From an uncultured bacterium (GTDB lineage Bacteria > Myxococcota_A > Bradymonadia > Bradymonadales > Bradymonadaceae), in NCBI GenBank assembly GCA_937981985.1, contig CALJNB010000005.1, positions 186,001 to 250,000 of the forward strand: 64,000 nt of DNA. Reading direction: 5' to 3'. Shown here piece by piece: positions 1 through 8,555 of this stretch. The notes under the pieces are model-generated. The model was not told where the DNA came from and did not search any database. It was given only the letters and a program-made list of their open reading frames with translations. Position numbers and translations under genes: made by a program. Within the stretch, counting starts at the first letter, position 1, and every line of letters starts with the position of its first letter.

Positions 1-45
1 GATCGTGGCGCACATTTTAGCTTAGAGCATTTCAACGATGGATAA
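1..45 (+). CDS. Possible C-terminal end of an upstream gene (partial)
   Basis: Frame 1 is open from the window edge to a TAA at 43-45, encoding only 14 residues. If real, this gene overlaps the tsaB start by 8 bases, which would fit the tight packing elsewhere in the window. Frame 2 instead closes at a TAG at 23-25, so the frame is not settled. Too little sequence is present to name a product. Confidence 0.25.
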   Translation, partial: DRGAHFSLEHFNDG

Positions 46-748
46 TCCCCTCATTCTAGCAATCGATACCGTGACTCGAGCACAAAATATTGCGCTTCTA
101 CACGGAGATAAAGTTTTGGCAAGAAGAACCCATTATGCGGTTTCCAATCACGCCGATTCCTTATTAAAAAACGTCGAGGATATCCTCAACCAACAAGGTA
201 TCGACCGGCTAAGTTTAGACCTGGTTGGGGTTGGTATTGGTCCGGGGTCCTTCACCGGCGCGCGCGTTGGCTTAGCGGTCGCTAAAGCAATTGCACTCGC
301 GGCCGAGGCTCCGATTGTCGGCGTTTCTAGTTTACGTTCTAGCGCCCGTCCGCTTTTTGCGCTTAATAATAATCCCGTCGCCGCCGTTTTTGATGCCCGT
401 CGTTCAGAAGTCTATTTTGAGATCTACGGGAAAGACAAAGACGGAAGTATTATTGTCGAGCTTGAAGCCCAAAGTGGTTCACCTGAGAAATTTTTGGAGC
501 TCAGTAAGGATTTCCGGGATCTTCGCGTTGTTGGGAATGCTACTCATAGTGGGCCTACCTTAAAGCCAAAATTAGAAGCGCGAGGCAATATTGTTTTCCC
601 ACAACCGTGGGACGGTCCGTCTTCGGTTTCAATTGCGCTTTTAGCTTGGGATTTGTTTGAAGAACGCGGCCCCGATGCGCTCGCTGATCTCGAACCAAAT
701 TATATTCGGCTTAGTGATGCAGAACTCAATTACGGAAAAAAGAAGTGA
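38..748 (+). CDS. tsaB: tRNA threonylcarbamoyladenosine biosynthesis protein TsaB
   Basis: TsaB is the non-catalytic partner of TsaD in making the t6A modification at position 37 of ANN-decoding tRNAs in the cytoplasm. The 236-residue product has the ASKHA-fold N-terminus with an AIDT motif near residue 8 and the diagnostic GPGSFTGARVGL stretch near residues 68-79. Length matches the family (about 220-240). TsaB keeps the fold of TsaD but lacks its metal-binding histidines, and none are seen here. The stop overlaps the GTG start of the next gene by four bases, suggesting translational coupling to an unrelated lipoprotein. Confidence 0.95.
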   Translation: MDNPLILAIDTVTRAQNIALLHGDKVLARRTHYAVSNHADSLLKNVEDILNQQGIDRLSLDLVGVGIGPGSFTGARVGLAVAKAIALAAEAPIVGVSSLRSSARPLFALNNNPVAAVFDARRSEVYFEIYGKDKDGSIIVELEAQSGSPEKFLELSKDFRDLRVVGNATHSGPTLKPKLEARGNIVFPQPWDGPSSVSIALLAWDLFEERGPDALADLEPNYIRLSDAELNYGKKK

Positions 749-1944
749 AATATGCGCTCCTTCTTTCTCTTTTTATTTTTGGATGTTCTAAAACAACTCC
801 GGAAATAAATCGCAGCTTAACGCGTTCGAACTCAACTCAACAAAAAAATCTTGGAGAAATATCGAAAAATAACGTTGAAAAACCCAAACGTCTTTGGAAC
901 GACGTGCATACACACTTAAGTCCTTATACGATGAAAACCTTTGTGGATGTGATGGATGCCAACGGAGTTTATCGGACCGTAAATATGAGCGGCGGCTCTA
1001 CCCCAAAACGGAGAGTTTCAACCCTTCAAGCAAGCTCCAAATTTTATGGACGAATTGCCAATTTTGCTAATGTGGATTGGTCGGATATCGACGAACCTAC
1101 TTTCGGTTTACGAGCTGCGAAAAGTCTTCGTGAAGCGGTCAACGACGGCTTCACCGGTTTGAAGATTTCAAAAGCATTGGGCCTGGGAGTTAAACTAAAA
1201 GATGGAAGCTATTTAAAGATAGATGATCCGCGTTTAGACCCGCTTTGGTCTGAAGCTGGCAAACTAGGTGTTGTTGTCGCAATTCATACCGCCGATCCTA
1301 AAGCATTTTTTGAGCCTATTTCTGAAAACAACGAACGATACGCCGAACTGTCAATCGCACCAAGTTGGAGTTTTCATGGAGACGAGTTCCCCTCCCGGAA
1401 GCAATTATTGGATGCTCGAAATCGAGTTGTTAAAAAACATCCAAAAACCACGTTCATGTTGCTGCACTTTGCGAACAATCCCGAAGATATCGATGAAGTG
1501 AGATCCATTCTTGAGTCTTATCCAAACGTTATTCTTGATGTCGCGGCTCGCCTGGCAGAGATTGGGCGTCACGATCCCAAAAAGGTCCGCAAGTTATTCA
1601 ACGATTTTCAAAATAGAATTTTATTCGCAACCGATCTTCAGGTGGGTGTCCAGGTTTATCGTGACGAACTTTACCTTAGAGTCACTTTGGGAAGTGTATC
1701 AAAGACGCCGCCGACATTAGATGACGTCAGTCATTTTTATGATTTACACGCTCAATTTTTCGAAGCTAAGGATAGGGTGATGGAACATCCTATTCCCATT
1801 CAGGGGGATTGGAAGGTGCGTAGCTTAGGACTATCTGATTCGGTGAAAGCTAAGCTCTACTACAAAAATAGTGAGCGCTATATTTTCGCACCTTGGCTGG
1901 GACGAAGTGTCGCACAAAAGTTGATTCGAAAAATCACGGACTAA
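745..1944 (+). CDS. Amidohydrolase-family lipoprotein
   Basis: The 399-residue product starts at a GTG overlapping the tsaB stop. It opens with a lipoprotein signal ending in a cysteine at residue 14 and a Ser/Asn-rich linker, so it is probably tethered in the periplasm. The rest resembles amidohydrolase-related (amidohydrolase 2) TIM barrels: HxH at 55 and 57 within DVHTHL, a Lys at 140 in GLKIS, His 181 in AIHT, His 241 in LLHF and Asp 297 in FATD, in the right order for a metal-dependent hydrolase or decarboxylase site. The substrate cannot be told from sequence. No partner gene is evident. Confidence 0.75.
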   Translation: MKYALLLSLFIFGCSKTTPEINRSLTRSNSTQQKNLGEISKNNVEKPKRLWNDVHTHLSPYTMKTFVDVMDANGVYRTVNMSGGSTPKRRVSTLQASSKFYGRIANFANVDWSDIDEPTFGLRAAKSLREAVNDGFTGLKISKALGLGVKLKDGSYLKIDDPRLDPLWSEAGKLGVVVAIHTADPKAFFEPISENNERYAELSIAPSWSFHGDEFPSRKQLLDARNRVVKKHPKTTFMLLHFANNPEDIDEVRSILESYPNVILDVAARLAEIGRHDPKKVRKLFNDFQNRILFATDLQVGVQVYRDELYLRVTLGSVSKTPPTLDDVSHFYDLHAQFFEAKDRVMEHPIPIQGDWKVRSLGLSDSVKAKLYYKNSERYIFAPWLGRSVAQKLIRKITD

Positions 1945-1972
1945 TACCCAGTCCACCATTTAGGACGTGAAG

Positions 1973-2416
1973 ATGAATAGGAAGGGATCTAAACAAGATA
2001 AAAGTTGGTTTTCGAAAAATAAGTTATGGGTCATACCTGTGTCGTTTGTTGGTGCGGTTGCCTTTGTTGCTTTGATTCTGACTCTAGGTTCGAGTTTATT
2101 CGACGGGATAACTTCGAGAATGAAAGAAAGTCCCTCGTATCAGGAGTCGCTGGTACGCGCGAAGAGCAATAAAAGCGTCATCAGTTTAATAGGTGAACCT
2201 ATTGAGCCGTACGGACTCATACTCGGCAAGGTGAGAACGATGAATGGTGTTAAGTCGGTGAACTTAACGATTCCTATAAAAGGTCCACGAGGCGAAGCAA
2301 AAATATTGGTTATCGGAGGGGAGAGCGATAATAGCGAGCAGTGGACTTACACAAAGATGGAAGTAGTTGTATTCGAAGGAAGTAAAGTTGTTAGTTTGAT
2401 CGTTCCCGACGTCTGA
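1973..2416 (+). CDS. Coa1-like (cytochrome c oxidase assembly factor) membrane protein
   Basis: A 147-residue protein with one N-terminal membrane segment (about residues 18-42) followed by a soluble domain. The domain pattern (Ser-Tyr-x2-Ala-like helix, a GEPI turn, then an IPIKGPRGEAK strand and a final W-x-Y-T-K strand) resembles the Coa1/Tim21 family, proteins linked to cytochrome oxidase assembly in mitochondria and of unproven function in bacteria. The ATG at 1973 is preferred over a GTG at 1967 because AGGA at 1962-1965 lies seven bases before it. It faces the TonB receptor gene, and an 8-bp inverted repeat spans the two 3' ends. Confidence 0.6.
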   Translation: MNRKGSKQDKSWFSKNKLWVIPVSFVGAVAFVALILTLGSSLFDGITSRMKESPSYQESLVRAKSNKSVISLIGEPIEPYGLILGKVRTMNGVKSVNLTIPIKGPRGEAKILVIGGESDNSEQWTYTKMEVVVFEGSKVVSLIVPDV

Positions 2417-2441
2417 ATAGGTTCATTAAAGCGTCAGACGT
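2409..2441. repeat. 8-bp inverted repeat spanning a convergent gene junction
   Basis: ACGTCTGA at 2409-2416 is exactly complementary to TCAGACGT at 2434-2441, with a 17-base loop. The left arm ends on the stop codon of the Coa1-like gene and the right arm lies inside the end of the opposing receptor gene. There is no T tract, so it is not a classical terminator, but a hairpin would form in both transcripts. Confidence 0.4.
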
Positions 2442-4351
2442 AGCGCGCCGTAGACTTGGCGTCCCGGAAGAGGTCGTTGTAGAAAATCGCTTTGCGTTCG
2501 ATCGTCTAGTATGTTTTTGACACCTAGAGTTATATCGATCTTTCTAGGCATATTGACGTCCAGTCGTATGCTCAATCCCGCGTTAATTCTCAGAGATGCT
2601 TCGTTTCTTAGGCTTCCAAACAAATCCAAGTTTATCGCAGACCGCGCATTCGCATTCGCAAAGACACGAGCGGATTTAATATATGCATTTTGGATTTCGG
2701 TATGGAGTTGGGTTTTAAGCGTTCCTTTGTGAACCGGTTGATGGGGGGATTGAAAACCAGAGGGTTGAGATAGGGTCAACGTGTAGGAACCTTCTACTTC
2801 AAGATGTTTTAGATTTAGGTTCGCGCTGCTTTCCATTCCAAAACTAGGAAATTCGCCGATGTTTTTCGCTTCGATTAGGAAAGAAGAAACGGGTAAAAAC
2901 AAAATAGTATTGTCTATGATGGACCCAAAAAAAGTGGACTCGAGGCTGATGATATCGTTCTGGTAATAGACAGAAAGATCGGTTGTCCAAGCCGATTCGA
3001 TTCGTAGATCAGGGTTCCCTCGTACACTCTCTGTTTCTAGATAGAGTTCATCGAAATCCGGAGCTCTTGACGATCGCGCTCCGTTGAAACTCAGTGTGAG
3101 TCCGTCTAGAAGTTCGATCGATGTGCCAATATTGAAGGTCGGTAAAAGTTGATTCCCAACATGGTCGACAGCAGCGTTGAGAAAGGTCAGCCAAGACGCG
3201 TTCCAGTACCATTCGGACGCGACTTTTAGTGAGAGTTCGGAACGCTCATGATTTGCCAGTGGCGATTGGATGCTATTTTTAGTGGTCTGAGACTCGTATT
3301 TTTCAAAGCTTGCATCGAGTCTCATTGTTGTAAGTGAACGCGTTGAAAAGAAGCGAAAACTCGCTGCCGACGATACGCGTCGATGTTTGGCGACCGATTC
3401 GAATTCGGTACTACCTAAAAGTGAGGTTGGGTTACGATAAGAGTAATCCGATCCCGAAACGCCGATCATGAACTTTGCTTCTGATTCGTCTGCCAAAACA
3501 CTATCCAACTTTTGGCCTTTGTATTCGTTGGAAATATGTACTTGGGATACTTGGTTTCTGGCGTCCAAAAATAAATCTTGAAATTCAGACGGACCCGGTG
3601 AACCTCTGTCTAGTTGCGAATATAGGATGGCCAATTTATTCGTCCATTTTTCGGATATTTTTCGACCCAAAATGCTCGCGACTTGAACCCTTTCACTGTC
3701 GTTGCCAACTCGTATATGAGGCGTTCCTTGTCTGTCGATAAAGGGAAAATCGCCTGTGCTACGTCGTATTCCACCCGAAAAGAGCAGGAAGTTTTTTCCG
3801 TCGCTGACTCCAATTCTTCGCGCCGAGTTATAAGTGCCGAAGCTGCCATAGCTTCTATTAGAATCGCGGAGTTTTCCTTTAAAGAAGACATCTGAATTGA
3901 GTTCAATTGCGCCAGTCAGTGAACCACTTCCTTTGGTAGCTGAAGAGCCGGCACGCACGACGGTTAGGGAATCAAAGGAAACAGAATCTAGAGTTGAAAA
4001 ATCAAAGCCGGGACCAAAGGGAAGCGATAGTTTAAGACCATTCCAAAATACCCGGTTTTGTCTTGGATTGCCGCCTCGAATTGCCGCGTAGGCAGGCTGA
4101 CCCATTCCGCTTTGTTGCGTACTTAAGCCAGGTACATTGGCAAGCTCGTCAACAATCTCGTTATATTTTTGTTTGGTTTCGAGAAAGGAAACCTTCGTTT
4201 GGGTTTGATTCGGAGCGTCATCGTCGATCGAATTCGCGTTGGTGTTTACTGAATCCAAGTTGTCTTCTGCGACGAGGGTTTCTGGGGAGCAAAAGAAAAT
4301 AGCTAGTAAACACGTCACCTGAGGATAGTAAAAAATTCGCTGCAACTTCAT
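2426..4351 (-). CDS. TonB-dependent outer-membrane receptor
   Basis: Predicted 641-residue outer-membrane transporter. It has a signal peptide (residues 1 to about 28), an acidic linker, a plug domain at about 58-155 with the IRGG and VVRAG-SS-TKGSGSLTGAIEL signatures, and a long beta-barrel. The start at 4351 is chosen because the ATG overlaps the stop of the upstream antiporter gene (ATGA) and is followed at once by a signal peptide; the longer frame to 4426 would add an unlikely Cys-rich leader. I see no obvious TonB box. Coupling to an Na+/H+ antiporter-like gene is unusual. The ligand is unknown. Confidence 0.85.
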   Translation of the reverse strand: MKLQRIFYYPQVTCLLAIFFCSPETLVAEDNLDSVNTNANSIDDDAPNQTQTKVSFLETKQKYNEIVDELANVPGLSTQQSGMGQPAYAAIRGGNPRQNRVFWNGLKLSLPFGPGFDFSTLDSVSFDSLTVVRAGSSATKGSGSLTGAIELNSDVFFKGKLRDSNRSYGSFGTYNSARRIGVSDGKNFLLFSGGIRRSTGDFPFIDRQGTPHIRVGNDSERVQVASILGRKISEKWTNKLAILYSQLDRGSPGPSEFQDLFLDARNQVSQVHISNEYKGQKLDSVLADESEAKFMIGVSGSDYSYRNPTSLLGSTEFESVAKHRRVSSAASFRFFSTRSLTTMRLDASFEKYESQTTKNSIQSPLANHERSELSLKVASEWYWNASWLTFLNAAVDHVGNQLLPTFNIGTSIELLDGLTLSFNGARSSRAPDFDELYLETESVRGNPDLRIESAWTTDLSVYYQNDIISLESTFFGSIIDNTILFLPVSSFLIEAKNIGEFPSFGMESSANLNLKHLEVEGSYTLTLSQPSGFQSPHQPVHKGTLKTQLHTEIQNAYIKSARVFANANARSAINLDLFGSLRNEASLRINAGLSIRLDVNMPRKIDITLGVKNILDDRTQSDFLQRPLPGRQVYGALRLTL

Positions 4352-6402
4352 GGAATCGTGGGTACGTTTCGACCTAGGAGAAAAAATACACCGGTCATCG
4401 AAAAGAGTGCAAAAACATACGCCCACAACACTGGCAGCCCAAACGCGACGCCTACATATCCAAATACCGCCGCGAATGTCATCGTGGTGAATGCGTAAGG
4501 AAGCTGTGTTTTGACGTGGTCCATGTGGTCACATGAACTTGAGATCGAACTCATAACGGTAGTATCGGAAATGGGGCTACAGTGGTCTCCAAATATTGCA
4601 CCATCTAAAACAGCAGCGAAACACAATAATAAAATCTGTTCGCCGTTGGGCATATCTCTTGTCATGTAAAAAGCGACGGGAATCATGGATGGGATTAGAA
4701 TTCCCATTGTTCCCCAAGACGTTCCCGTGGATAGCGCAACTACGGCCGCAAGTAAAAAAGTGGCTAGCGGGAGCATCACCGGTGTTAGATATTCTTGAAC
4801 AGATGAAACGAGATAGACCGAAGTTCCGATATCTTCGCAAACCGTTCTTATGGACCATGCCAGGATAAGAATGACAACGGCCAGACGCATCGCAGGAATC
4901 GCACCTAGATACGTGGTTATGGTTTCTTTGGGGGTTAGTAGTTTTTGGGATAGGGCCATCACAGCGGCGATACCGCTTGCAAACATCGCGGACCAAAATA
5001 GTACTTTTGCTCCATCAGCGTTTGAGAAGGCATCTCGCCAGGTTTCCCACGAACCCAGAGTGGGTAGAGCAACCGTCCACGCTGCAGAAAAACCTGTGCC
5101 TTCGCCGAGTGCTGGGATACTAATATCGTTTTGACTCCAACCTGACCAGATCATTCCTATCATCACGGCAATAATGACCGAGCCGATGGGTATAAATGCG
5201 TTTCGCGCGCGAAGCGGAATTCCTTTTTTGGGTTCGATTTTAGAGAGTCCGGACGAGGTCAGAGGCTTCGCGCCATCTTTCATTAATTTGCCTTTGGAGG
5301 CGCGTCGTTCGGCTTTGAGCATCGGGCCAAAATCGCGTCCACTAACGACATTCAAAAATACGAACACGATTGTGAATAAGCAGTAAAACCGAAAGGCTAG
5401 CGCGCCAAAAAAGATATCATATCCGCCGCGTTCAAGACCGAGTTGAAGGGCCAGGTCGCCGAAAAGTCCTACTTCGTATCCAATCCATGTTGAGATTATC
5501 GCGATGCCTGCAATGGGTGCGCTGGTCGAATCGACGAGATAGGCCAGTTTTTCTCGACTGATCTTATGCTTATCGGTGATGGGGCGCAATGAGGTTCCAA
5601 CGACTACCGTATTAGCGTAGTCGTCAAAAAAGATTCCGAAGCCAAGAAGGAATGTTGTTATTTGGGTAGACCGTTTGGATTCTGCAAGACCTTTGAAGCG
5701 TTCTAATATTCCGCCCACACCACCCATACGGGTAATGAGCTGAACCATTCCCACCAGACCGATAGTGAAGGCCAAAATATAAAGGTTAAACGAACTAGCG
5801 ATGCTTCCCCAGATGTACTTGGTAAAAGCATACCCGATTGCAGATAAAGGATTACCTGTTACCAGCGTGGCACCCGCCCAAACCGCCGCAAATAGTGCGA
5901 TAACTAATCGTCTAAAAAAAAGGGCGACGAGAATAGCTAGAAAAGGAGGTAAAAGAGCTTCAAATCCGGCCCTGAGTGTTTTCTTTTTAAGAGTAATGGT
6001 CTCTTCATCGGATCGTCTAATGGTCATTGAGACCGTGACATCCTTTGGGGTTGTTGTGCTGCTGATAGTTGCTAGCGGTAGGGGCTTGTCGAGATCCGTT
6101 TTTTTGGAGTTAGCGTCTATCCACTCGATGTTGTCCATCTTGATTGCCGTTTCGATTTGCGTTTGAATGTTTTTTTCGCCGCTGTATTGATAGGCAATTG
6201 CGCCAATTTTTTCTTTTTTTACGAGGCTTCTCAAATTTTTTGCAACGTCGTTTGTTGCGATGGTAGCGGCGGTGGCAAGCGTTTTTTCGTCATCAGATTG
6301 GAGAGAATGAAGTACGAACATCCCCATGAGCAAAGCGATAGAAAAAAACGAGATTCTCTTGGGAGAAAAATCCGAGAGCCAGTTTTTTTCTTCGAAAGCC
6401 AT
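4348..6402 (-). CDS. NhaC-family Na+/H+ antiporter-like protein with N-terminal extracytoplasmic domain
   Basis: A 684-residue inner-membrane protein. The antiporter body (about residues 147-684) carries typical NhaC-superfamily stretches: an FFDDYANT-VVGTSLRPITD segment, STSAPIAGIAIISTWIGYE, and a late GDHCSPISDTTVMSS segment. Ahead of it lie a signal-anchor-like helix at 16-34 and about 110 polar residues (36-145) that should face the periplasm; NhaC proper lacks this part. Its stop overlaps the start of the TonB receptor gene, implying one transcript. Transported ion is inferred from the family and could be an amino acid or dicarboxylate instead. Confidence 0.8.
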   Translation of the reverse strand: MAFEEKNWLSDFSPKRISFFSIALLMGMFVLHSLQSDDEKTLATAATIATNDVAKNLRSLVKKEKIGAIAYQYSGEKNIQTQIETAIKMDNIEWIDANSKKTDLDKPLPLATISSTTTPKDVTVSMTIRRSDEETITLKKKTLRAGFEALLPPFLAILVALFFRRLVIALFAAVWAGATLVTGNPLSAIGYAFTKYIWGSIASSFNLYILAFTIGLVGMVQLITRMGGVGGILERFKGLAESKRSTQITTFLLGFGIFFDDYANTVVVGTSLRPITDKHKISREKLAYLVDSTSAPIAGIAIISTWIGYEVGLFGDLALQLGLERGGYDIFFGALAFRFYCLFTIVFVFLNVVSGRDFGPMLKAERRASKGKLMKDGAKPLTSSGLSKIEPKKGIPLRARNAFIPIGSVIIAVMIGMIWSGWSQNDISIPALGEGTGFSAAWTVALPTLGSWETWRDAFSNADGAKVLFWSAMFASGIAAVMALSQKLLTPKETITTYLGAIPAMRLAVVILILAWSIRTVCEDIGTSVYLVSSVQEYLTPVMLPLATFLLAAVVALSTGTSWGTMGILIPSMIPVAFYMTRDMPNGEQILLLCFAAVLDGAIFGDHCSPISDTTVMSSISSSCDHMDHVKTQLPYAFTTMTFAAVFGYVGVAFGLPVLWAYVFALFSMTGVFFLLGRNVPTIP

Positions 6403-6618
6403 TTACAGAAATCCCAAAATTCAGAGTCGTCGGAAACCTATCTATCTTTGTCTTATCGCGCCAGATGCGATTATTAGTAGGGCAAACGCCTACAAAAGAG
6501 CAATTAACAGTTTGTAATTTCGCAAATTTTGAGCACAAGATCGTAAAATATTTAAATCTACTTGAAGCATTGGGATCTGAGGTCTAGGCTAAGAAGAACA
6601 CTAATGAGGTGACTTCAG

Positions 6619-6978
6619 TTGAGAAGGGATGGACCAAAACGCGGAGGGGCTCCAACGCAATTAAGCGTCGATCTTGATGGTCGAAAAAAAGCCACGGTAA
6701 ACGTTAATATAGGGGGAACACGACTTTCTATTAAGAGCGATCGAGACCCTCGATATGTTGCCGAGCTTGCCGAATATATAGACTCGAAATTAGATGCGCT
6801 CCAAAAAGCAGCACCGTCTGTAACACGCGAAAAACTAATGATGCTTATCAGCCTCAATGTTGCCGAGGAACTTTTTGATGCTCAAGGAGAGCTGCGTTCG
6901 TTAAAAGACAGCATTCAAGTTGCCGTTGGAAATTGTCTAAACATACTTGATTCTGCCGAAGATGATTCGAAAAGTTGA
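6619..6978 (+). CDS. zapA: Cell division protein ZapA
   Basis: ZapA binds FtsZ and stabilises the division ring in the cytoplasm. The 119-residue product has a V-N-V-x-I-x-G beta start (residues 27-33), a D-P-RYVAELAEYIDSKLDAL helix and the VTREKLMMLISLNVAEEL segment followed by a coiled coil, as in the family. The TTG at 6619 is the only usable start after the in-frame TGA at 6610, and GAGGTGA at 6605-6611 gives it a strong ribosome site seven bases away. Its stop overlaps the TTG start of the next gene. In enterobacteria 6S RNA lies between the two; there is no room here. Confidence 0.85.
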   Translation: MRRDGPKRGGAPTQLSVDLDGRKKATVNVNIGGTRLSIKSDRDPRYVAELAEYIDSKLDALQKAAPSVTREKLMMLISLNVAEELFDAQGELRSLKDSIQVAVGNCLNILDSAEDDSKS

Positions 6979-7523
6979 AAAGTAAAAGCGCTTTGAGAAA
7001 AGCGTTTCTAGATTTACGTAGTCGTTCTTTTTCAAATTCTGTTCAAACCGAAATTCAACGAAAACTCGTTGATTTTTTATTATCCAAAAAATACCAAAAT
7101 ATAGGCTTGTATCACCCGATCAGAGGTGAGGTCGACGTGTTCGCGATACTGGAAGCGTTACCACAGCGAAGCGTATATCTGCCTAGGGTGAAAGGCGAGA
7201 GACTTGAGTTCGTAAGCGTCGGTGAGGGCGATGAGCTGGTAGAGGGGGCGTTTGGGATTCTCGAACCTGAAGGACCTGTTGTGGACCCCCGGATTTTGGA
7301 TTTAGTCGTAGTACCTGGTATCGCATTTACCGAAGCTGGAAATCGTTTGGGTTACGGTGGCGGTTTTTATGATCGTTTTCTGGCATCATTGGATTGTACT
7401 TGTGTCGGGGTTTGTCAGGACCTGTTCTTGACAGACTATTTGCCGATGCAATCCCATGACCAGAGAATGGATTTTGTGATTACCGAAACCGATGTTTATA
7501 AAACTACAAACGATGTGAGCTAA
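6975..7523 (+). CDS. fau: 5-formyltetrahydrofolate cyclo-ligase
   Basis: This enzyme uses ATP to turn 5-formyl-THF into 5,10-methenyl-THF, salvaging folate in the cytoplasm. The 182-residue product shows the LGYGGGFYDRFL nucleotide/folate-binding motif in its C-terminal half and the preceding VVPGIAFTEAGNR strand, both diagnostic. Length is normal. Translation starts at a TTG that overlaps the zapA stop (TTGA), so it is probably coupled to zapA, a pairing common across proteobacteria. It converges on moaA. Confidence 0.92.
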   Translation: MKSKSALRKAFLDLRSRSFSNSVQTEIQRKLVDFLLSKKYQNIGLYHPIRGEVDVFAILEALPQRSVYLPRVKGERLEFVSVGEGDELVEGAFGILEPEGPVVDPRILDLVVVPGIAFTEAGNRLGYGGGFYDRFLASLDCTCVGVCQDLFLTDYLPMQSHDQRMDFVITETDVYKTTNDVS

Positions 7524-7558
7524 TAGGTTGCGAAGGGAATTTAGTGTTTACTATTAGC
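7519..7558. repeat. 8-bp inverted repeat bridging convergent stop codons
   Basis: GCTAATAG at 7519-7526 pairs exactly with CTATTAGC at 7551-7558 around a 24-base loop. The left arm contains the stop of the cyclo-ligase gene and the right arm the stop of moaA. No T tract follows on either strand. A role as a two-way 3'-end hairpin is possible but unproven. Confidence 0.35.
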
Positions 7559-8555
7559 CGCCGATCGCGTGCATCCGTTTTAATGTGTTCACTTCTTCAT
7601 CAAAAGTGAAGTCGTGGGAGGGCTTTTTTGCGGCCAGCGCTCGATGAACCGTTTCCTCGACGACACGTTTTTTATCAGCGTCGGTTTTTTCGGCTCTAAT
7701 GAGGGTTGCGAGATCTTCCTCGCGATCGTCTGCAAGACACGCGCGAAGTCCTCCAGTTGGGGTGATTCGAATACGATTACAGTCATCACAAAAGCAGGAA
7801 CTCAAAGCGGAGATAAAACCAATGGGTGTTGGTGAAATAGAGTTCGAACTGAAGGTCCAATATCGCGCTGGTCCCATACCCATTTTTTTCTTTTCAGGAA
7901 CAAGATTGCCTTGTTCTGATAGCTTTTGCCGAATTTCTCCCAGCGGTACGCTTGTATCCCCCCAAACCGTTCCTAACCCAATTGGCATGAATTCAATAAA
8001 GCGAAGTATATGCTTACGTTCCGCTGCAAAAGTAACCAGATTTAGTATTTCATGGTCATTGATTCCACGGATAATGACGCTATTCAATTTGATATTTTCA
8101 AAGCCAGCGTCTTGGGCTGATTGAAGGCCATCGAGAACACGATCTAACTTCTGGTTTCGAGATATTTTCTTAAAGGTATCGGGTTCTAGAGAGTCGAAGC
8201 TTACGTTTATGTGGGTTAAACCCGCTTTTTTTAACGCGTCAGCAAATTTTGGTAGTAAAAATGCGTTTGTTGTGAGTGCTATCTCGTCTATGCCTAAGTT
8301 TCGAAACCTGCGAATTAAATCGCATATTCCTTTTCTTAAGAGGGGTTCACCTCCGGTGAGACGAATGCGTTTTAGATTATGTTTGGCAAAAACAGAAACA
8401 ATGAGTTCCAGCTCTTCGAAGGTTAGAATTTCATCACGAGGAATCCATTCCATATTTTCGTCCGGCATGCAGTAAACGCATCGGAAATTACAACGGTCTG
8501 TTAGGGAAATGCGAAGGTAGGTAATTTCGCGGTCGGAGGCGTCACGAAAAGTCAT
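7554..8555 (-). CDS. moaA: GTP 3',8-cyclase MoaA
   Basis: MoaA is the radical-SAM enzyme that starts molybdenum cofactor synthesis by converting GTP to 3',8-cyclo-GTP. The 333-residue protein has the radical-SAM cluster cysteines C22, C26 and C29, the RLTGGEPL SAM-contact motif, a second [4Fe-4S] site (C256-x2-C259-x13-C273) and the essential C-terminal Gly-Gly. No other moa or moe gene is visible nearby. Its ATG overlaps the TAA of the upstream exported-protein gene by one base, so it is probably read with the CpaF/pseudokinase cluster. Confidence 0.96.
   Translation of the reverse strand: MTFRDASDREITYLRISLTDRCNFRCVYCMPDENMEWIPRDEILTFEELELIVSVFAKHNLKRIRLTGGEPLLRKGICDLIRRFRNLGIDEIALTTNAFLLPKFADALKKAGLTHINVSFDSLEPDTFKKISRNQKLDRVLDGLQSAQDAGFENIKLNSVIIRGINDHEILNLVTFAAERKHILRFIEFMPIGLGTVWGDTSVPLGEIRQKLSEQGNLVPEKKKMGMGPARYWTFSSNSISPTPIGFISALSSCFCDDCNRIRITPTGGLRACLADDREEDLATLIRAEKTDADKKRVVEETVHRALAAKKPSHDFTFDEEVNTLKRMHAIGG

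Noticed and set aside
6960-6990. 6S RNA between zapA and the cyclo-ligase gene
   Set aside because: The two genes overlap by four bases, leaving no space.
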